Shown piece after piece: positions 26,417-35,105 of a stretch of 64,000 nucleotides of DNA. Location of the stretch: contig NZ_JNWO01000007.1 of assembly GCF_000716435.1 (NCBI RefSeq), forward strand, positions 496,001 through 560,000. The letters run 5' to 3'. The notes beneath the pieces were generated by a model, which did no database searches, had not been told where the DNA came from, and was given only the letters and a program-made list of their open reading frames with translations. Origin of the DNA: Streptomyces xylophagus. Its GTDB lineage: Bacteria; Actinomycetota; Actinomycetes; Streptomycetales; Streptomycetaceae. The translations under genes were made by a program, and so were the position numbers. Position 1 is the first letter of the stretch. The number at the start of each line of letters is the position of its first letter.

Positions 26417-27688
26417 ATGAGGCGCAAACGTCCGACCCTTGTCTGCCTCGCCGCAGCGCTCGCCCTCACCGGATGCTCCGCCGCGTCGACCGGTGGCGCG
26501 AAGGCCGGCAGCACCCTGACCTACCTCACCTTCGAGACCCCCAGCCTGACCGCGACGTTCTGGAACACCTCGATCGCCGATGCGGAGAAGAAGGTCCCGG
26601 GCGTCACGGTGAAGAAGATCGTCGCGCCGAGCACCGACCGGGACGCGTACGCCAAGCAGTTGCAGGCCTCGGGGCAGTTCCCGGATCTGCTCCAGTCGAT
26701 CACCCCGTCGACGTTCGCGACGGCCGGGCTGCTCAAGCCGTACGACCAGAAGTGGGTGAACGCCAACTTCCTGCTGCCGCTGGGCAACGCCTACAAGGGC
26801 AAGGTCTACATCCCGCCGACCAACTCGCAGATCATCCCCGAGGTCTTCTACAACAAGAAGCTGTTCGCCAAGGCCCACATCGCCCAACCCCCCAAGACCT
26901 GGGCGGAGTTCATGTCCGTGTGCGCCAAGCTCAAGGCCGCCGGTGTCACGCCCGTCGAGCTGGGCGGCGGCGACCCGTTCGCCGCGTCGATGCCGCTGGT
27001 CGGCATCCTGTCGGCGGACGTGCTGGGCAAGAACCCGAACTGGCTGAAGGAACGCTACGCCGGCAAGGTCAAGTTCACCGACGCCGACGTCAAGGCGGCG
27101 GTGGGCAAGTACCGGGCGATGGCCAAGAGCGGCTACTTCGAGGACGGCGCCCTCGGCGTCAAGTACGCGGACTCCATCACGGACTTCACCTCCGGCAAGA
27201 CCGCGATGTACATGATGGGCAGCTGGTTCCTGGGCTCGGTGCCCAAGGATCACGCCGACGACTTCGGCGCCTTCCTCACCCCCACCGAGGACGGGTCGCT
27301 CGTGGTGCCGTTCTCGGTGGGCGGCTCCATGGCGATCAGCGCCAAGACGCCGGACCCCGCGAAGGCGACCGCGTTCGCCGAGGCCTGGTCGCTGGCCCCG
27401 GCCAACTACAAGGCCCTCATCGAGGGTGACGGCGCGTTCCCGATGCTCAAGGGCAAGACCCTCGACGACTACGGCGTGAACGTCACCAAGGTCTTCAAGG
27501 ACTCCTACTCGTACGTCACCCAGCAGAACACGAAGGTCTCGTCGTTCGGCTGGGCGACCAACGACGACTCCATGCCCTCCGGGCTCAACAACGCCTTCTA
27601 CGCGGCCAGTCAGGCGCTGTACTCGTCCGACGACATCGACGGGCAGCTGGCCAAGCTGGACGCGGCCTGGGACTCGGCGACCAAGTAG
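26417..27688 (+). CDS. Sugar ABC transporter substrate-binding lipoprotein (family 1)
   Basis: A 423-residue extracellular solute-binding protein. Signal peptide with LTGC lipobox, Cys20 lipidated. Typical features: LQASGQFPDLLQS, YNKKLFAKAHIAQPPKTWAEF, DFTSGKTAMYMMGSWFLG, and WSLAPANYKALIEGDGAFPML. Oligosaccharide-type importer component. AGGAG precedes the ATG. First gene of an operon running to the ROK kinase at 35052; no ATPase is encoded, so a shared MsiK-type ATPase is expected. Confidence 0.93.
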   Translation: MRRKRPTLVCLAAALALTGCSAASTGGAKAGSTLTYLTFETPSLTATFWNTSIADAEKKVPGVTVKKIVAPSTDRDAYAKQLQASGQFPDLLQSITPSTFATAGLLKPYDQKWVNANFLLPLGNAYKGKVYIPPTNSQIIPEVFYNKKLFAKAHIAQPPKTWAEFMSVCAKLKAAGVTPVELGGGDPFAASMPLVGILSADVLGKNPNWLKERYAGKVKFTDADVKAAVGKYRAMAKSGYFEDGALGVKYADSITDFTSGKTAMYMMGSWFLGSVPKDHADDFGAFLTPTEDGSLVVPFSVGGSMAISAKTPDPAKATAFAEAWSLAPANYKALIEGDGAFPMLKGKTLDDYGVNVTKVFKDSYSYVTQQNTKVSSFGWATNDDSMPSGLNNAFYAASQALYSSDDIDGQLAKLDAAWDSATK

Positions 27689-27722
27689 GCCACCTCAACG
27701 GCCCCCGCCGTAACGGCTCTTG

Positions 27723-27767
27723 GTCCGGTTTCGGCTTCGGCTCTCAGTCCGGTTTCGGCTTCGGCTC
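27723..27767 (+). repeat. 24-base tandem repeat in the leader between binding protein and permease
   Basis: GTCCGGTTTCGGCTTCGGCTC (21 bases) occurs at 27723-27743 and again at 27747-27767, period 24, with a partial third copy before it. It occupies most of the 105-base gap before the first permease gene and may slow or partly terminate transcription, lowering permease relative to binding protein. Confidence 0.75.
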
Positions 27768-27793
27768 CGTAGCTCTCCCCCGAGGGAACCACC

Positions 27794-28699
27794 ATGACCA
27801 CCCCCACCATGACCACCCGCGTCCGCCGACGCCGTGGCGACCCGGCCCTGGGCGCGATCGCGCTCGTCGCACTCGGCCTGTACGTCCTGTTCATCGTCGT
27901 TCCCGTGCTCATGAGCGCCTGGAAGAGCCTCACCAACGAGAACCCGCTGCTGGCGCGGTCCGACTTCGTCGGCCTCTCCAACTACAGGGAGATGGCCCAC
28001 GACAGCGCCCTGGCCGACAGCCTCGGCTTCACGCTCCTGCTGGCCGGCACGGTGACGATCGCGGCCAACGCCGCCGGTATCGCCTTCGCGCTGCTGCTCA
28101 ACAGGACGTCGCTGAGCTTCCGCATGATGCGTACCGTCGCGTTTCTGCCGCAGGTGCTGTCAGGCGTCATCGTCGGCTTCGTCTGGCGCTACATCCTGGC
28201 CCGGGACGGCATCCTCGACAACGTCCTGCTCTCGCTGGGGATCATCGACAGGCCGATCACCTGGCTCGGCAGTCCGCACCTGGCCGTCCTGTCCGTCGGG
28301 ATCGTCGCGACCTGGGTGCTGACGGGCTTCACCACCGTCGTCCACCTGGCCGCGCTGCAGTCGATCCCCGTCGAGCTGTACCAGGCCGCGATGGTCGACG
28401 GGGCCGGCCGCTGGCAGCGGTTCCGCCGGATCACGTTCCCGATGCTGGCCCCGGGCACCACCATCAGCGTCACCATCTCGCTGATCACGATGCTGAAGCT
28501 CTACGACATCATCGCGGTGCTCACCTCCGGCGGTCCGGCCAACTCCACGCAGTCCACTGCCCTTTACATCATCCAGCTCGCCTTCACTGATGACCGCTAC
28601 GGCTACGCCTCGGCCGTCGCGATGCTCCTCCTCGTCGTCTCGATCGTGATCGCGCTGTCCGTGACCGCCCTGCTGCGCCGCCGGGAGGTGGACCTGTGA
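27794..28699 (+). CDS. Sugar ABC transporter permease 1 (MalF type)
   Basis: A 301-residue permease with six membrane segments and the EAA loop in variant form (ELYQAAMVDGAGRWQRFRRITFPML), which docks the ATPase. Start ATG with GAGGGAA upstream. Its stop overlaps the GTG of the second permease (GTGA). Confidence 0.93.
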   Translation: MTTPTMTTRVRRRRGDPALGAIALVALGLYVLFIVVPVLMSAWKSLTNENPLLARSDFVGLSNYREMAHDSALADSLGFTLLLAGTVTIAANAAGIAFALLLNRTSLSFRMMRTVAFLPQVLSGVIVGFVWRYILARDGILDNVLLSLGIIDRPITWLGSPHLAVLSVGIVATWVLTGFTTVVHLAALQSIPVELYQAAMVDGAGRWQRFRRITFPMLAPGTTISVTISLITMLKLYDIIAVLTSGGPANSTQSTALYIIQLAFTDDRYGYASAVAMLLLVVSIVIALSVTALLRRREVDL

Positions 28700-29604
28700 G
28701 CACATCGACATCCCAACGGCCCACAGCGCAAAGGCGATCGGTGACACCGCGGACCGTACCGGCGCCGCGCGGAAACCGCCGCGCCTGGGCCACACGGGGA
28801 CACCTCGTGGCAGCCGCCCTGCTCACGCTGGCCTTCGTCAGCCCCGTCTACCTCACGATCGTCAACGCCTTCAAGACGCAGGCCCAGATCGTCCGCGATC
28901 CGGCCGCTCCCCCGGCCCCGCCGACCACGCACAACCTGACGGACGCGCTCGCCCGGCCCGACCGGATCGTCCAGATCGGACTGACCAACTCGGCGGTCAC
29001 CGTGGTCGTTTCGGTGCTGCTGATCATCCCGCTGGGCTCGGCCCTCAGCTTCTGGCTGTTCCGCCGCTCGGCGCGCCTGCGCAGGATCGTGCTGGCGGGC
29101 TTTGCCGCCGGCCTGATGATCCCGCCCGCGGTGGTACTGCTGCCCACCATCCGCATCCTGACCTTCCTGCACCTGGACCACACCTATCCGGGCCTGGTCC
29201 TGGCCAACGTCGGCGGCGGCTATCTGTCGTTCGCGGTGTTCGTGTACTCCGGCTTCCTGCGGTCGATCCCCGGCGAGATCATCGAGGCCGCGACCGTGGA
29301 CGGCGCCGGGAGCCTGCGGATCTGGCGGACGATCGTCATGCCGCTGCTGCGCCCGGCCACCGCGACCGTGACGATCTTCCTGTCGCTGTGGATCTGGAAC
29401 GACTTCATGAATCCGCAGTTCATCCTCGGCCCGCTGCACGGCCAGACGATCACCACCGGGCTCTATCTGTCCGTCGGTCAGTTCTCCACCAACTACGCCC
29501 AGTTGTTCGGCGTGATGTTCCTGGCGGCGGTCGTTCCGGTCGCCGGCTACCTCGCGCTGCAGAAGCAGTTCATCGCCGGACTGACCTCGGGAGCGACCAA
29601 GTGA
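28696..29604 (+). CDS. Sugar ABC transporter permease 2 (MalG type)
   Basis: A 302-residue permease; EAA loop EIIEAATVDGAGSLRIWRTIVMPLL. N-terminal 35 residues are basic and cytoplasmic. GTG start overlaps the previous stop and its own stop overlaps the GTG of the glycosidase gene, so three genes are translationally chained. Confidence 0.93.
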   Translation: MSTSTSQRPTAQRRSVTPRTVPAPRGNRRAWATRGHLVAAALLTLAFVSPVYLTIVNAFKTQAQIVRDPAAPPAPPTTHNLTDALARPDRIVQIGLTNSAVTVVVSVLLIIPLGSALSFWLFRRSARLRRIVLAGFAAGLMIPPAVVLLPTIRILTFLHLDHTYPGLVLANVGGGYLSFAVFVYSGFLRSIPGEIIEAATVDGAGSLRIWRTIVMPLLRPATATVTIFLSLWIWNDFMNPQFILGPLHGQTITTGLYLSVGQFSTNYAQLFGVMFLAAVVPVAGYLALQKQFIAGLTSGATK

Positions 29605-32318
29605 CCACGAAGACCGAAGCCAGGCATGCGGACCTCGGCAGGACCGGCGTCCCGGACCTGGCCGACGTCGCCAGCCACTGGGTCGGCGCGGACGAGATCG
29701 CGCACCTGCCCTCCCTGCGCAACCAGCAGGGCCAAGCCCACGTCAACCACGACCTGACCTCCTTGTCCTGGCTGGCCGCCCCACCGTTCACCTTCGGCTA
29801 CCACACCGGCGAGCTGCGCGTGGACGGCCAAGTCCCGGCCGCACAGCGGTACTTGTGGAAGCCGTGGGGCGTCCTGCGCGAACACCGCCGCCAGGACGGG
29901 CTGTTGCTGACCACCGACACCCGGATGGCACTGTCCCGGGACCTGCTCCTGTGGCGGATCGAGGTCACCAACGAGAGCGGCGAGGCCAGAACGGTCGAGC
30001 TGACCCAGGACCTCTTCGCGATGGTCGCTCACTCCGAAGTCGGCTACGGCTGGCTGTACGACGGCCCGTGGAACCACGGAATGCACCACGACTTCATGGC
30101 ACTTGAGCGCATCCGGGCCACGACGGGAGGAGGCCGGCCCCACTATCTGCTCTCCCCCGCACCCCGACGCCTCCGCCTGGGCAGACCCCGCGTCCCGGGT
30201 ATCCAGCGCGACGAGGACCACGGCCCGATGCTCCTGGACGACGCGCTCCCGGCGCACGTCAGCCACGACAAGGAACCGGAGCAGCGGATCGGCGTCGCCG
30301 GAGCCGTGCGCGCGCTTCAAGTAGCGGCACTGGACGGCGAGTTGCTCCTGCGGGCCGACGAACCGATCATGCTGACGCCCGAGGGCGAGACGACTCTGGA
30401 CACCTTCGCCCTCTCCCCCGGCCTCACCATCGCCTTCGAACTACGGCTCGACATAGCGGGCCAGTCCGGGACGGTTCTCACCCACGGCAACCACCCCGAC
30501 TCGCTCCAGATCGGCATCGAGGACGGCCGCCTGTGGCTCGGCATCACCGGGGAACGCGAGTCCACCGACGCCCAACTCCCCGTCGGGGACTGGCATCACG
30601 TCCGCGTGGACGTCGAAGCCGACCACGTCGTGCTGCGCCTCGCGGGCGCGGAGATCGCCCGTACCCGGCACTGGACCGAGTCCCGGCGCTGGGTGTCCCG
30701 CATCGACGACGGAGCGGTCGCTTTCGCGGACTCCCGGGCGCCGGCGCACGCCGTCTACGCCTTCGCCGGACCGCCCGGCGAACTGCGGACCGAGGGCGCC
30801 GGTGCCCAGGCGAGCTGGACCTGCCGGATCGAGCCCGGCCGGAGCGTGACCCTCGGCATCGCCTGCGCCTACGGTACCGAAGCCGACGCCGTCTCGGCCC
30901 AAGCCCGCAGCGCCGCCGAGGACTTCGAGGCGACGATGCGTGCCGGGGAGGACGGCTGGCGACGACTCTGGACCAGCATGTTCACCCCGGGCAACTCCGA
31001 GTTCTCCGGGCACCTGCCGACCTTCACGACGGACGACGCCGGACTCGCGCGCACCTATTACATGGGCGCCCTGCAGGCGCTGTACCTGCGCAACACCCGT
31101 ATCCGGCCCGGCGAACCGGTGTTCCTCACCGGCGGCCCCCGGCTCGGGCCGACCACCACCTACTTCTGGGACCACTGCGAGTGGAGCCGTCTGTACGCCC
31201 TGCTGGAACCGGCGGGACTGCGGTCCTGGCTGCTGCGGGTGCTTGCCGGGCCCTACCGTGACTCCTTCGGTGTCGAGAACCTCAGTGGCGGCCCCCTCGG
31301 CAATGCCTACAGCTCCACCGACTACGCCCTGTTCCGGCTCATCGAGCACTACGTCTGCGTCACCGGCGACTTCGCCTTCCTTGACGAGACGACCGGAGGG
31401 CCGATCGGCGGGGCGGCCGGAGGAGTGGCCGTAGGGGCGGCCGCAGAGACGACCGGAGGAATGACCGTCCTCGCGCACCTCGAGCGGCTCGGCCTGGGTT
31501 GGCGCGAGCGGCGGAACCCGGCGACCGGCGGCGTACTCGCCGACTTCGGTGACGACCCATGGCAGTTGCTGGAGTGCGTGCCCACCTACACCGGTGTCGT
31601 CGCCTCCTTCAACGGCGCCTACGTCGCCTCGACGCGCTCACTGGCCGGGCTGTACCGACGCCTCGGCCGCGACGAGGATGCCGACCGTACGGAAGCCGAG
31701 GCCGGTCAACTGGCCGACGCGCTCCTGGACTTGTACGCCGGATCGGGCCGTTGGAAGATACTCCGCCCGGACGGGACCGACACGATCGGGCACTGTCTGG
31801 ACTTCGGTCTGGTCGCGGCAGCCCTGCACCGCGAACTCCCGGACGGGACTCGGCGGGAGATGGCCGACTTCGTCACCGGCCGCCTGCTGGTGGGGAGTTG
31901 GATGCGGGCGCTCAGTCCCGACGATCCGATCGCCGCCGCCTCCGACCGCCCCGACCACGGCGCGGCCGGAGCCTTCGCCGCCTGGCCCGGCGTCACCGCC
32001 CACGGTCTTGCCCGCCTCGGCCACCGCGACCGGGCGATCGCCCTCCTGCGCGACCTCTCCTCCGCCGCGTCGGGCGGGCTGTGGGGTCAGGCCATGGAGA
32101 TCGTCACCGATCCTGACGGGCAGCACCGGGCCCGAGTGGCCGAGCGCGGCACCGCCACCCGCGACAACATCGCGGGCGCGGCCGGAGCGGAGGCGGTGCT
32201 GTCGGCGCTGTTCGACATCAACCCGACGTTCGCGACCGGCGGCACCGCCCCGCCGCTGCCCGCCGACCTGTCCGTCGAGGGCGTCGGCACGCTCACGCAG
32301 CTCGGCCCAGTCACTTGA
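29601..32318 (+). CDS. Cytoplasmic six-hairpin glycosidase-like protein with LamG-like insertion
   Basis: A 905-residue protein without signal peptide, so it acts on imported sugar. The N-terminal beta-sandwich (about 1-250; WKPWGVLREHRRQDGLLLTTDTRMALSRDLLLWRIEVTN) and the C-terminal (alpha/alpha)6 barrel (about 440-905; TTYFWDHCEWSRLYALL, NAYSSTDYALFRLIEHY, LECVPTYTGVVASFNGAYVAS) are typical of debranching-enzyme/GH15-63-like families. Inserted between them (about 253-392) is a concanavalin/LamG-like segment (TIAFELRLDI; DGRLWLGI; GDWHHVRVDVEADHVVLRLAG). I cannot name the GH family. A 60-base duplication lies at residues 596-620. GTG start overlaps the permease stop. Confidence 0.75.
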   Translation: MTTKTEARHADLGRTGVPDLADVASHWVGADEIAHLPSLRNQQGQAHVNHDLTSLSWLAAPPFTFGYHTGELRVDGQVPAAQRYLWKPWGVLREHRRQDGLLLTTDTRMALSRDLLLWRIEVTNESGEARTVELTQDLFAMVAHSEVGYGWLYDGPWNHGMHHDFMALERIRATTGGGRPHYLLSPAPRRLRLGRPRVPGIQRDEDHGPMLLDDALPAHVSHDKEPEQRIGVAGAVRALQVAALDGELLLRADEPIMLTPEGETTLDTFALSPGLTIAFELRLDIAGQSGTVLTHGNHPDSLQIGIEDGRLWLGITGERESTDAQLPVGDWHHVRVDVEADHVVLRLAGAEIARTRHWTESRRWVSRIDDGAVAFADSRAPAHAVYAFAGPPGELRTEGAGAQASWTCRIEPGRSVTLGIACAYGTEADAVSAQARSAAEDFEATMRAGEDGWRRLWTSMFTPGNSEFSGHLPTFTTDDAGLARTYYMGALQALYLRNTRIRPGEPVFLTGGPRLGPTTTYFWDHCEWSRLYALLEPAGLRSWLLRVLAGPYRDSFGVENLSGGPLGNAYSSTDYALFRLIEHYVCVTGDFAFLDETTGGPIGGAAGGVAVGAAAETTGGMTVLAHLERLGLGWRERRNPATGGVLADFGDDPWQLLECVPTYTGVVASFNGAYVASTRSLAGLYRRLGRDEDADRTEAEAGQLADALLDLYAGSGRWKILRPDGTDTIGHCLDFGLVAAALHRELPDGTRREMADFVTGRLLVGSWMRALSPDDPIAAASDRPDHGAAGAFAAWPGVTAHGLARLGHRDRAIALLRDLSSAASGGLWGQAMEIVTDPDGQHRARVAERGTATRDNIAGAAGAEAVLSALFDINPTFATGGTAPPLPADLSVEGVGTLTQLGPVT
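31386..31459 (+). repeat. 14-base direct repeat 60 bases apart inside the glycosidase gene
   Basis: GAGACGACCGGAGG occurs at 31386-31399 and 31446-31459. In the protein it gives ETTGG on both sides of a Gly/Ala-rich stretch (PIGGAAGGVAVGAAA), probably a loop expanded by slippage; the distance is 20 codons, so the frame is kept. Confidence 0.75.
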
Positions 32319-32374
32319 GCGACCGGAGCGGTATTCGCAGAAAGAGCGCTACTCACAGAGAGGCTGACACCGCC

Positions 32375-34120
32375 ATGCCGGCAGTCCGTGGCTACGAAGC
32401 CGAGCCATGCCACACCATCACCGGAGAGGTCGGCGCCGGATACCGGGACGCGGTCGCCGATCTCACTCCCGGGCTGGTCCTCGCCGTCGACGGCCCGACG
32501 TCCGTCGACTGGGAGACGGTCACCGCCGGCATCCGCGACGCGCTGGCCGCCCGCGCCATCACGGCGAAGCAGTTCGACATGCGCGACCACTTCGCCCCTT
32601 GGCCGGACATCCTCGCCCTCACCGCGTCGGCGGAGCTGGCGGACGACCCTGACTTCGCCCCCTTGTCCCGGGCGGGCCTCGCCGACTTCTTCTCCCGACT
32701 GCCCACGCCAGAAGCCCCCGCCGACTCAGGCACCGTCACCGTCGTCTGCGGACCGGGGGCGGCCCTGGTGTCGTACGACCGACTCTGGTACGCGGATCTG
32801 CCGAAGCGCTACGCCGAGGCCGGAATCACCGGCGGGACGGGCCACAACCTGGGGCAGCCGGCCGGTACCGGACCGGGCACGACCCGCCGCCTGTTCTACA
32901 TCGACTGGCCGGTCCTGGACCGGCACCGCGACACCCTCGTCACCGATGTCGACCTGTGGCTGGACACCCAAGGCGTCCAAGGCACCCAAGGCACCCAGAA
33001 CGCCCAGGAGTTGGAGGCTCCCGCCTGGCTGTCGGGCCCCGCCCTGCGCGAGGCTCTCACCGACCTGGCCAGGCGCCCCTTCCGTGCCCGCCCCACCTTC
33101 AACACCACGTCCTGGGGCGGCCATTGGGCCCAAGAACAGCTCGGCTTCAATCGCGAGGCGCCCAACACCGCGCTCGGCTACGAACTCATCGCGCCGGAGA
33201 GCGGAATCCTCGTCGGCACGCCGGACGGTCCGCGCGTCGAGGTCCCGCTCCAGACGCTGGTGGCGCTGCATCCGGAGGCGGTCCTCGGCGAGGACGTGCA
33301 CGCGACGTTCGGCACCTCGTTCCCGATCCGCTTCGACTATCTCGACACCGTCGGCGGGGGCAATCTGTCCGTCCACTGCCACCCTCAACCGGAGTACATG
33401 CGGCGGGTGTTCGGGTGGCCGTACACCCAGCACGAGACGTACTACATGATGCTCGGCGGCCCCGGCCGTCAGGTCTTTCTGGGCCTGCGCCAGGACGCCG
33501 ACCTCGCGGCCTTCCGGCGCGAGGCGGACTGGGCCGTCCGGGACGGCGTGGCGTTCGACATCGAACGCCACGTCCAGACCTTCCCCGCCGATCCGCACCA
33601 GCTCTTCCTCATCCCGGGCGGCACCCCGCACGGCAGCGGCGAGGGCAATGTCGTCCTCGAGATCAGCGCGACGCCGTACCTGTACAGCCTTCGCCTCTAC
33701 GACTGGCTGCGCACCGACCGTGCGGGGAAGCGGCGGCCGGTGCACGTGGGCCACGCGTTCGAGAACCTCGACCCCGCCCGGTCGGGGGAGGCCGTGGCGA
33801 GGGACCTGGTCCAGCAGCCGCACACCCTGCGCTCGGGCGAGGGCTGGCGCGAGGACGTCATCGGCCGGCTCCCGGAGATGTTCTTCGAGGTCCGGCGCCT
33901 CGAACTGGCCCCGGACGCCGTCGTGGACGACGACACGGACCACCGCTTCCACATCGTCAACGTCGTGGAGGGGGACGGAATCCTCCTGGAGACGAGCGGC
34001 GGACACCGCTTCGAACTGGCCTACGCCGAGACGCTGACCGTGCCCGCCTCGGTCGGCGCCTACCGCGTGCGCGCCCTCGGCACGGAACCGGTGCGCTATG
34101 TGAAGGCGCTGGTCCGATGA
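32375..34120 (+). CDS. ManA-like mannose-6-phosphate isomerase fused to a degenerate kinase-like domain
   Basis: A 581-residue protein. The second part (about 235-581) is a class I phosphomannose-isomerase-type cupin with NTTSWGGHWAQEQLGF, LSVHCHPQPEYMRR (His334, His336), TQHETYY and LFLIPGGTPHGSG; HCHP replaces the usual QxHP. The first part (about 30-230) resembles a uridine-kinase-type P-loop fold (LVLAVDGPTSVDW; VVCGPGAALVSYDRLWYADLPKRYAEA; FYIDWPVLDRHRD) but the Walker-A lysine and serine are replaced. Likely isomerises a hexose 6-phosphate made by the ROK kinase. TTG at 32315, overlapping the previous stop, is an alternative start. Confidence 0.8.
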   Translation: MPAVRGYEAEPCHTITGEVGAGYRDAVADLTPGLVLAVDGPTSVDWETVTAGIRDALAARAITAKQFDMRDHFAPWPDILALTASAELADDPDFAPLSRAGLADFFSRLPTPEAPADSGTVTVVCGPGAALVSYDRLWYADLPKRYAEAGITGGTGHNLGQPAGTGPGTTRRLFYIDWPVLDRHRDTLVTDVDLWLDTQGVQGTQGTQNAQELEAPAWLSGPALREALTDLARRPFRARPTFNTTSWGGHWAQEQLGFNREAPNTALGYELIAPESGILVGTPDGPRVEVPLQTLVALHPEAVLGEDVHATFGTSFPIRFDYLDTVGGGNLSVHCHPQPEYMRRVFGWPYTQHETYYMMLGGPGRQVFLGLRQDADLAAFRREADWAVRDGVAFDIERHVQTFPADPHQLFLIPGGTPHGSGEGNVVLEISATPYLYSLRLYDWLRTDRAGKRRPVHVGHAFENLDPARSGEAVARDLVQQPHTLRSGEGWREDVIGRLPEMFFEVRRLELAPDAVVDDDTDHRFHIVNVVEGDGILLETSGGHRFELAYAETLTVPASVGAYRVRALGTEPVRYVKALVR

Positions 34121-35052
34121 GATCCGGCGACGAGAGCGTCGTAGCGGTGCTGGAGGTCGGCGGTACGCATGTGACCGCGGCGCGTGTGGACGTCGGGACG
34201 CGGGCTCTCCTGTACGGGCGGTCGTTCCGTGAGCCGTTGGACGGTGACGGCGGTACCGAGGAGATCCTGTCCGCCCTCGTCCGCTGCGCGCGTCACCTGT
34301 CCGTCCGGAGCCCGGGCCCGTGGGCTGTGGCGCTGCCCGGTCCCTTCGACTACGAGCGCGGGATCGGGCGGTACGAAGGGGTCGGCAAGTTCGACGCCCT
34401 GCGCGGGTTCGATCTGCGGGCCGCCCTGACTGCTGCGCTGCCCGGCGCCACCGCGGTCAGCTTCTGGAACGACGCGGACGCGTTCGTGCTCGGCGAGTGG
34501 TGGGCCGGGGCCGCGCAGGGGCACCGGTCGGTCGCCGGGATCACCCTCGGCACCGGCGTGGGCTCCTGCTTCCTGCGCGACGGCCGCATCGTGCGGCACG
34601 GGCCCGGGATCCCACCCGAGGGCCGCGTCCACACCTTGCGATACGCGGGCCAGCCGATCGAGGAGACCGTGTCCCGACGTGCCCTGCGACGGGCCTATGC
34701 ACAGGCCACCGGCGCGTCGCCGCCCGACGTCCAGGAGATCGCCCGGCGCGCACGGCAGGGGGACCGGGCCGCGGCGGGCGTGTTCGCCGCGACCTTCACC
34801 GCCCTCGGACGAGTGCTGGGACCGCCGCTCACCGCCTTCGAACCCACGGTTCTCGTGGTCGGAGGTGCCATCGCGGGCGCATGGGACCTCGTGGCCGAAC
34901 CGCTGCGAGCGGGACTCAACGAGACCGATCCGGCCCGCACCCGACACCTCGTCATCACCCCGGCCCACCTACCGGATCAGGCCGCCCTGCTGGGCGCGGC
35001 CTGTCTGACCACGGCGTGCGGCGAGTCGCGTCGCCGTACCCCGTCCCACTGA
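34117..35052 (+). CDS. ROK-family sugar kinase, zinc motif absent
   Basis: A 311-residue ROK protein. Phosphate-binding LEVGGTHVTAARVD (12-25), ALPGPFDYERGIGRY, catalytic Asp in WNDADAF (Asn118-Asp119), and ITLGTGVGSCF. The Cys-x-Cys-Gly zinc motif of most ROK kinases is missing; PGIPPEGRVHTLRYAGQPIEETVS stands there. No HTH, so it is a kinase and not a NagC-type repressor. The start overlaps the isomerase stop (ATGA), which ties phosphorylation and isomerisation together. Substrate perhaps mannose or a related hexose. Confidence 0.85.
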   Translation: MRSGDESVVAVLEVGGTHVTAARVDVGTRALLYGRSFREPLDGDGGTEEILSALVRCARHLSVRSPGPWAVALPGPFDYERGIGRYEGVGKFDALRGFDLRAALTAALPGATAVSFWNDADAFVLGEWWAGAAQGHRSVAGITLGTGVGSCFLRDGRIVRHGPGIPPEGRVHTLRYAGQPIEETVSRRALRRAYAQATGASPPDVQEIARRARQGDRAAAGVFAATFTALGRVLGPPLTAFEPTVLVVGGAIAGAWDLVAEPLRAGLNETDPARTRHLVITPAHLPDQAALLGAACLTTACGESRRRTPSH

Positions 35053-35056
35053 AACG

Positions 35057-35075
35057 CCCGCTCGCCAAGAGCGGG
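35057..35075 (+). terminator. Small hairpin after the ROK gene
   Basis: CCCGCTC (35057-35063) and GAGCGGG (35069-35075) with a five-base loop, five bases after the ROK stop and before the secreted glycosidase. Could terminate or attenuate. Confidence 0.5.
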
Positions 35076-35105
35076 GCACCGGACGAGAAGAAAGGTCACA
35101 GCGCA

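Noticed and set aside
27723..27767. Short direct repeats as a possible CRISPR array
   Set aside because: Only two full copies with three-base spacers and no cas genes; a tandem repeat, not an array.
35053..35105. Separate promoter for the secreted GH95-like gene
   Set aside because: The gap is only 53 bases and holds a hairpin and ribosome site; no convincing -35/-10 pair is visible.
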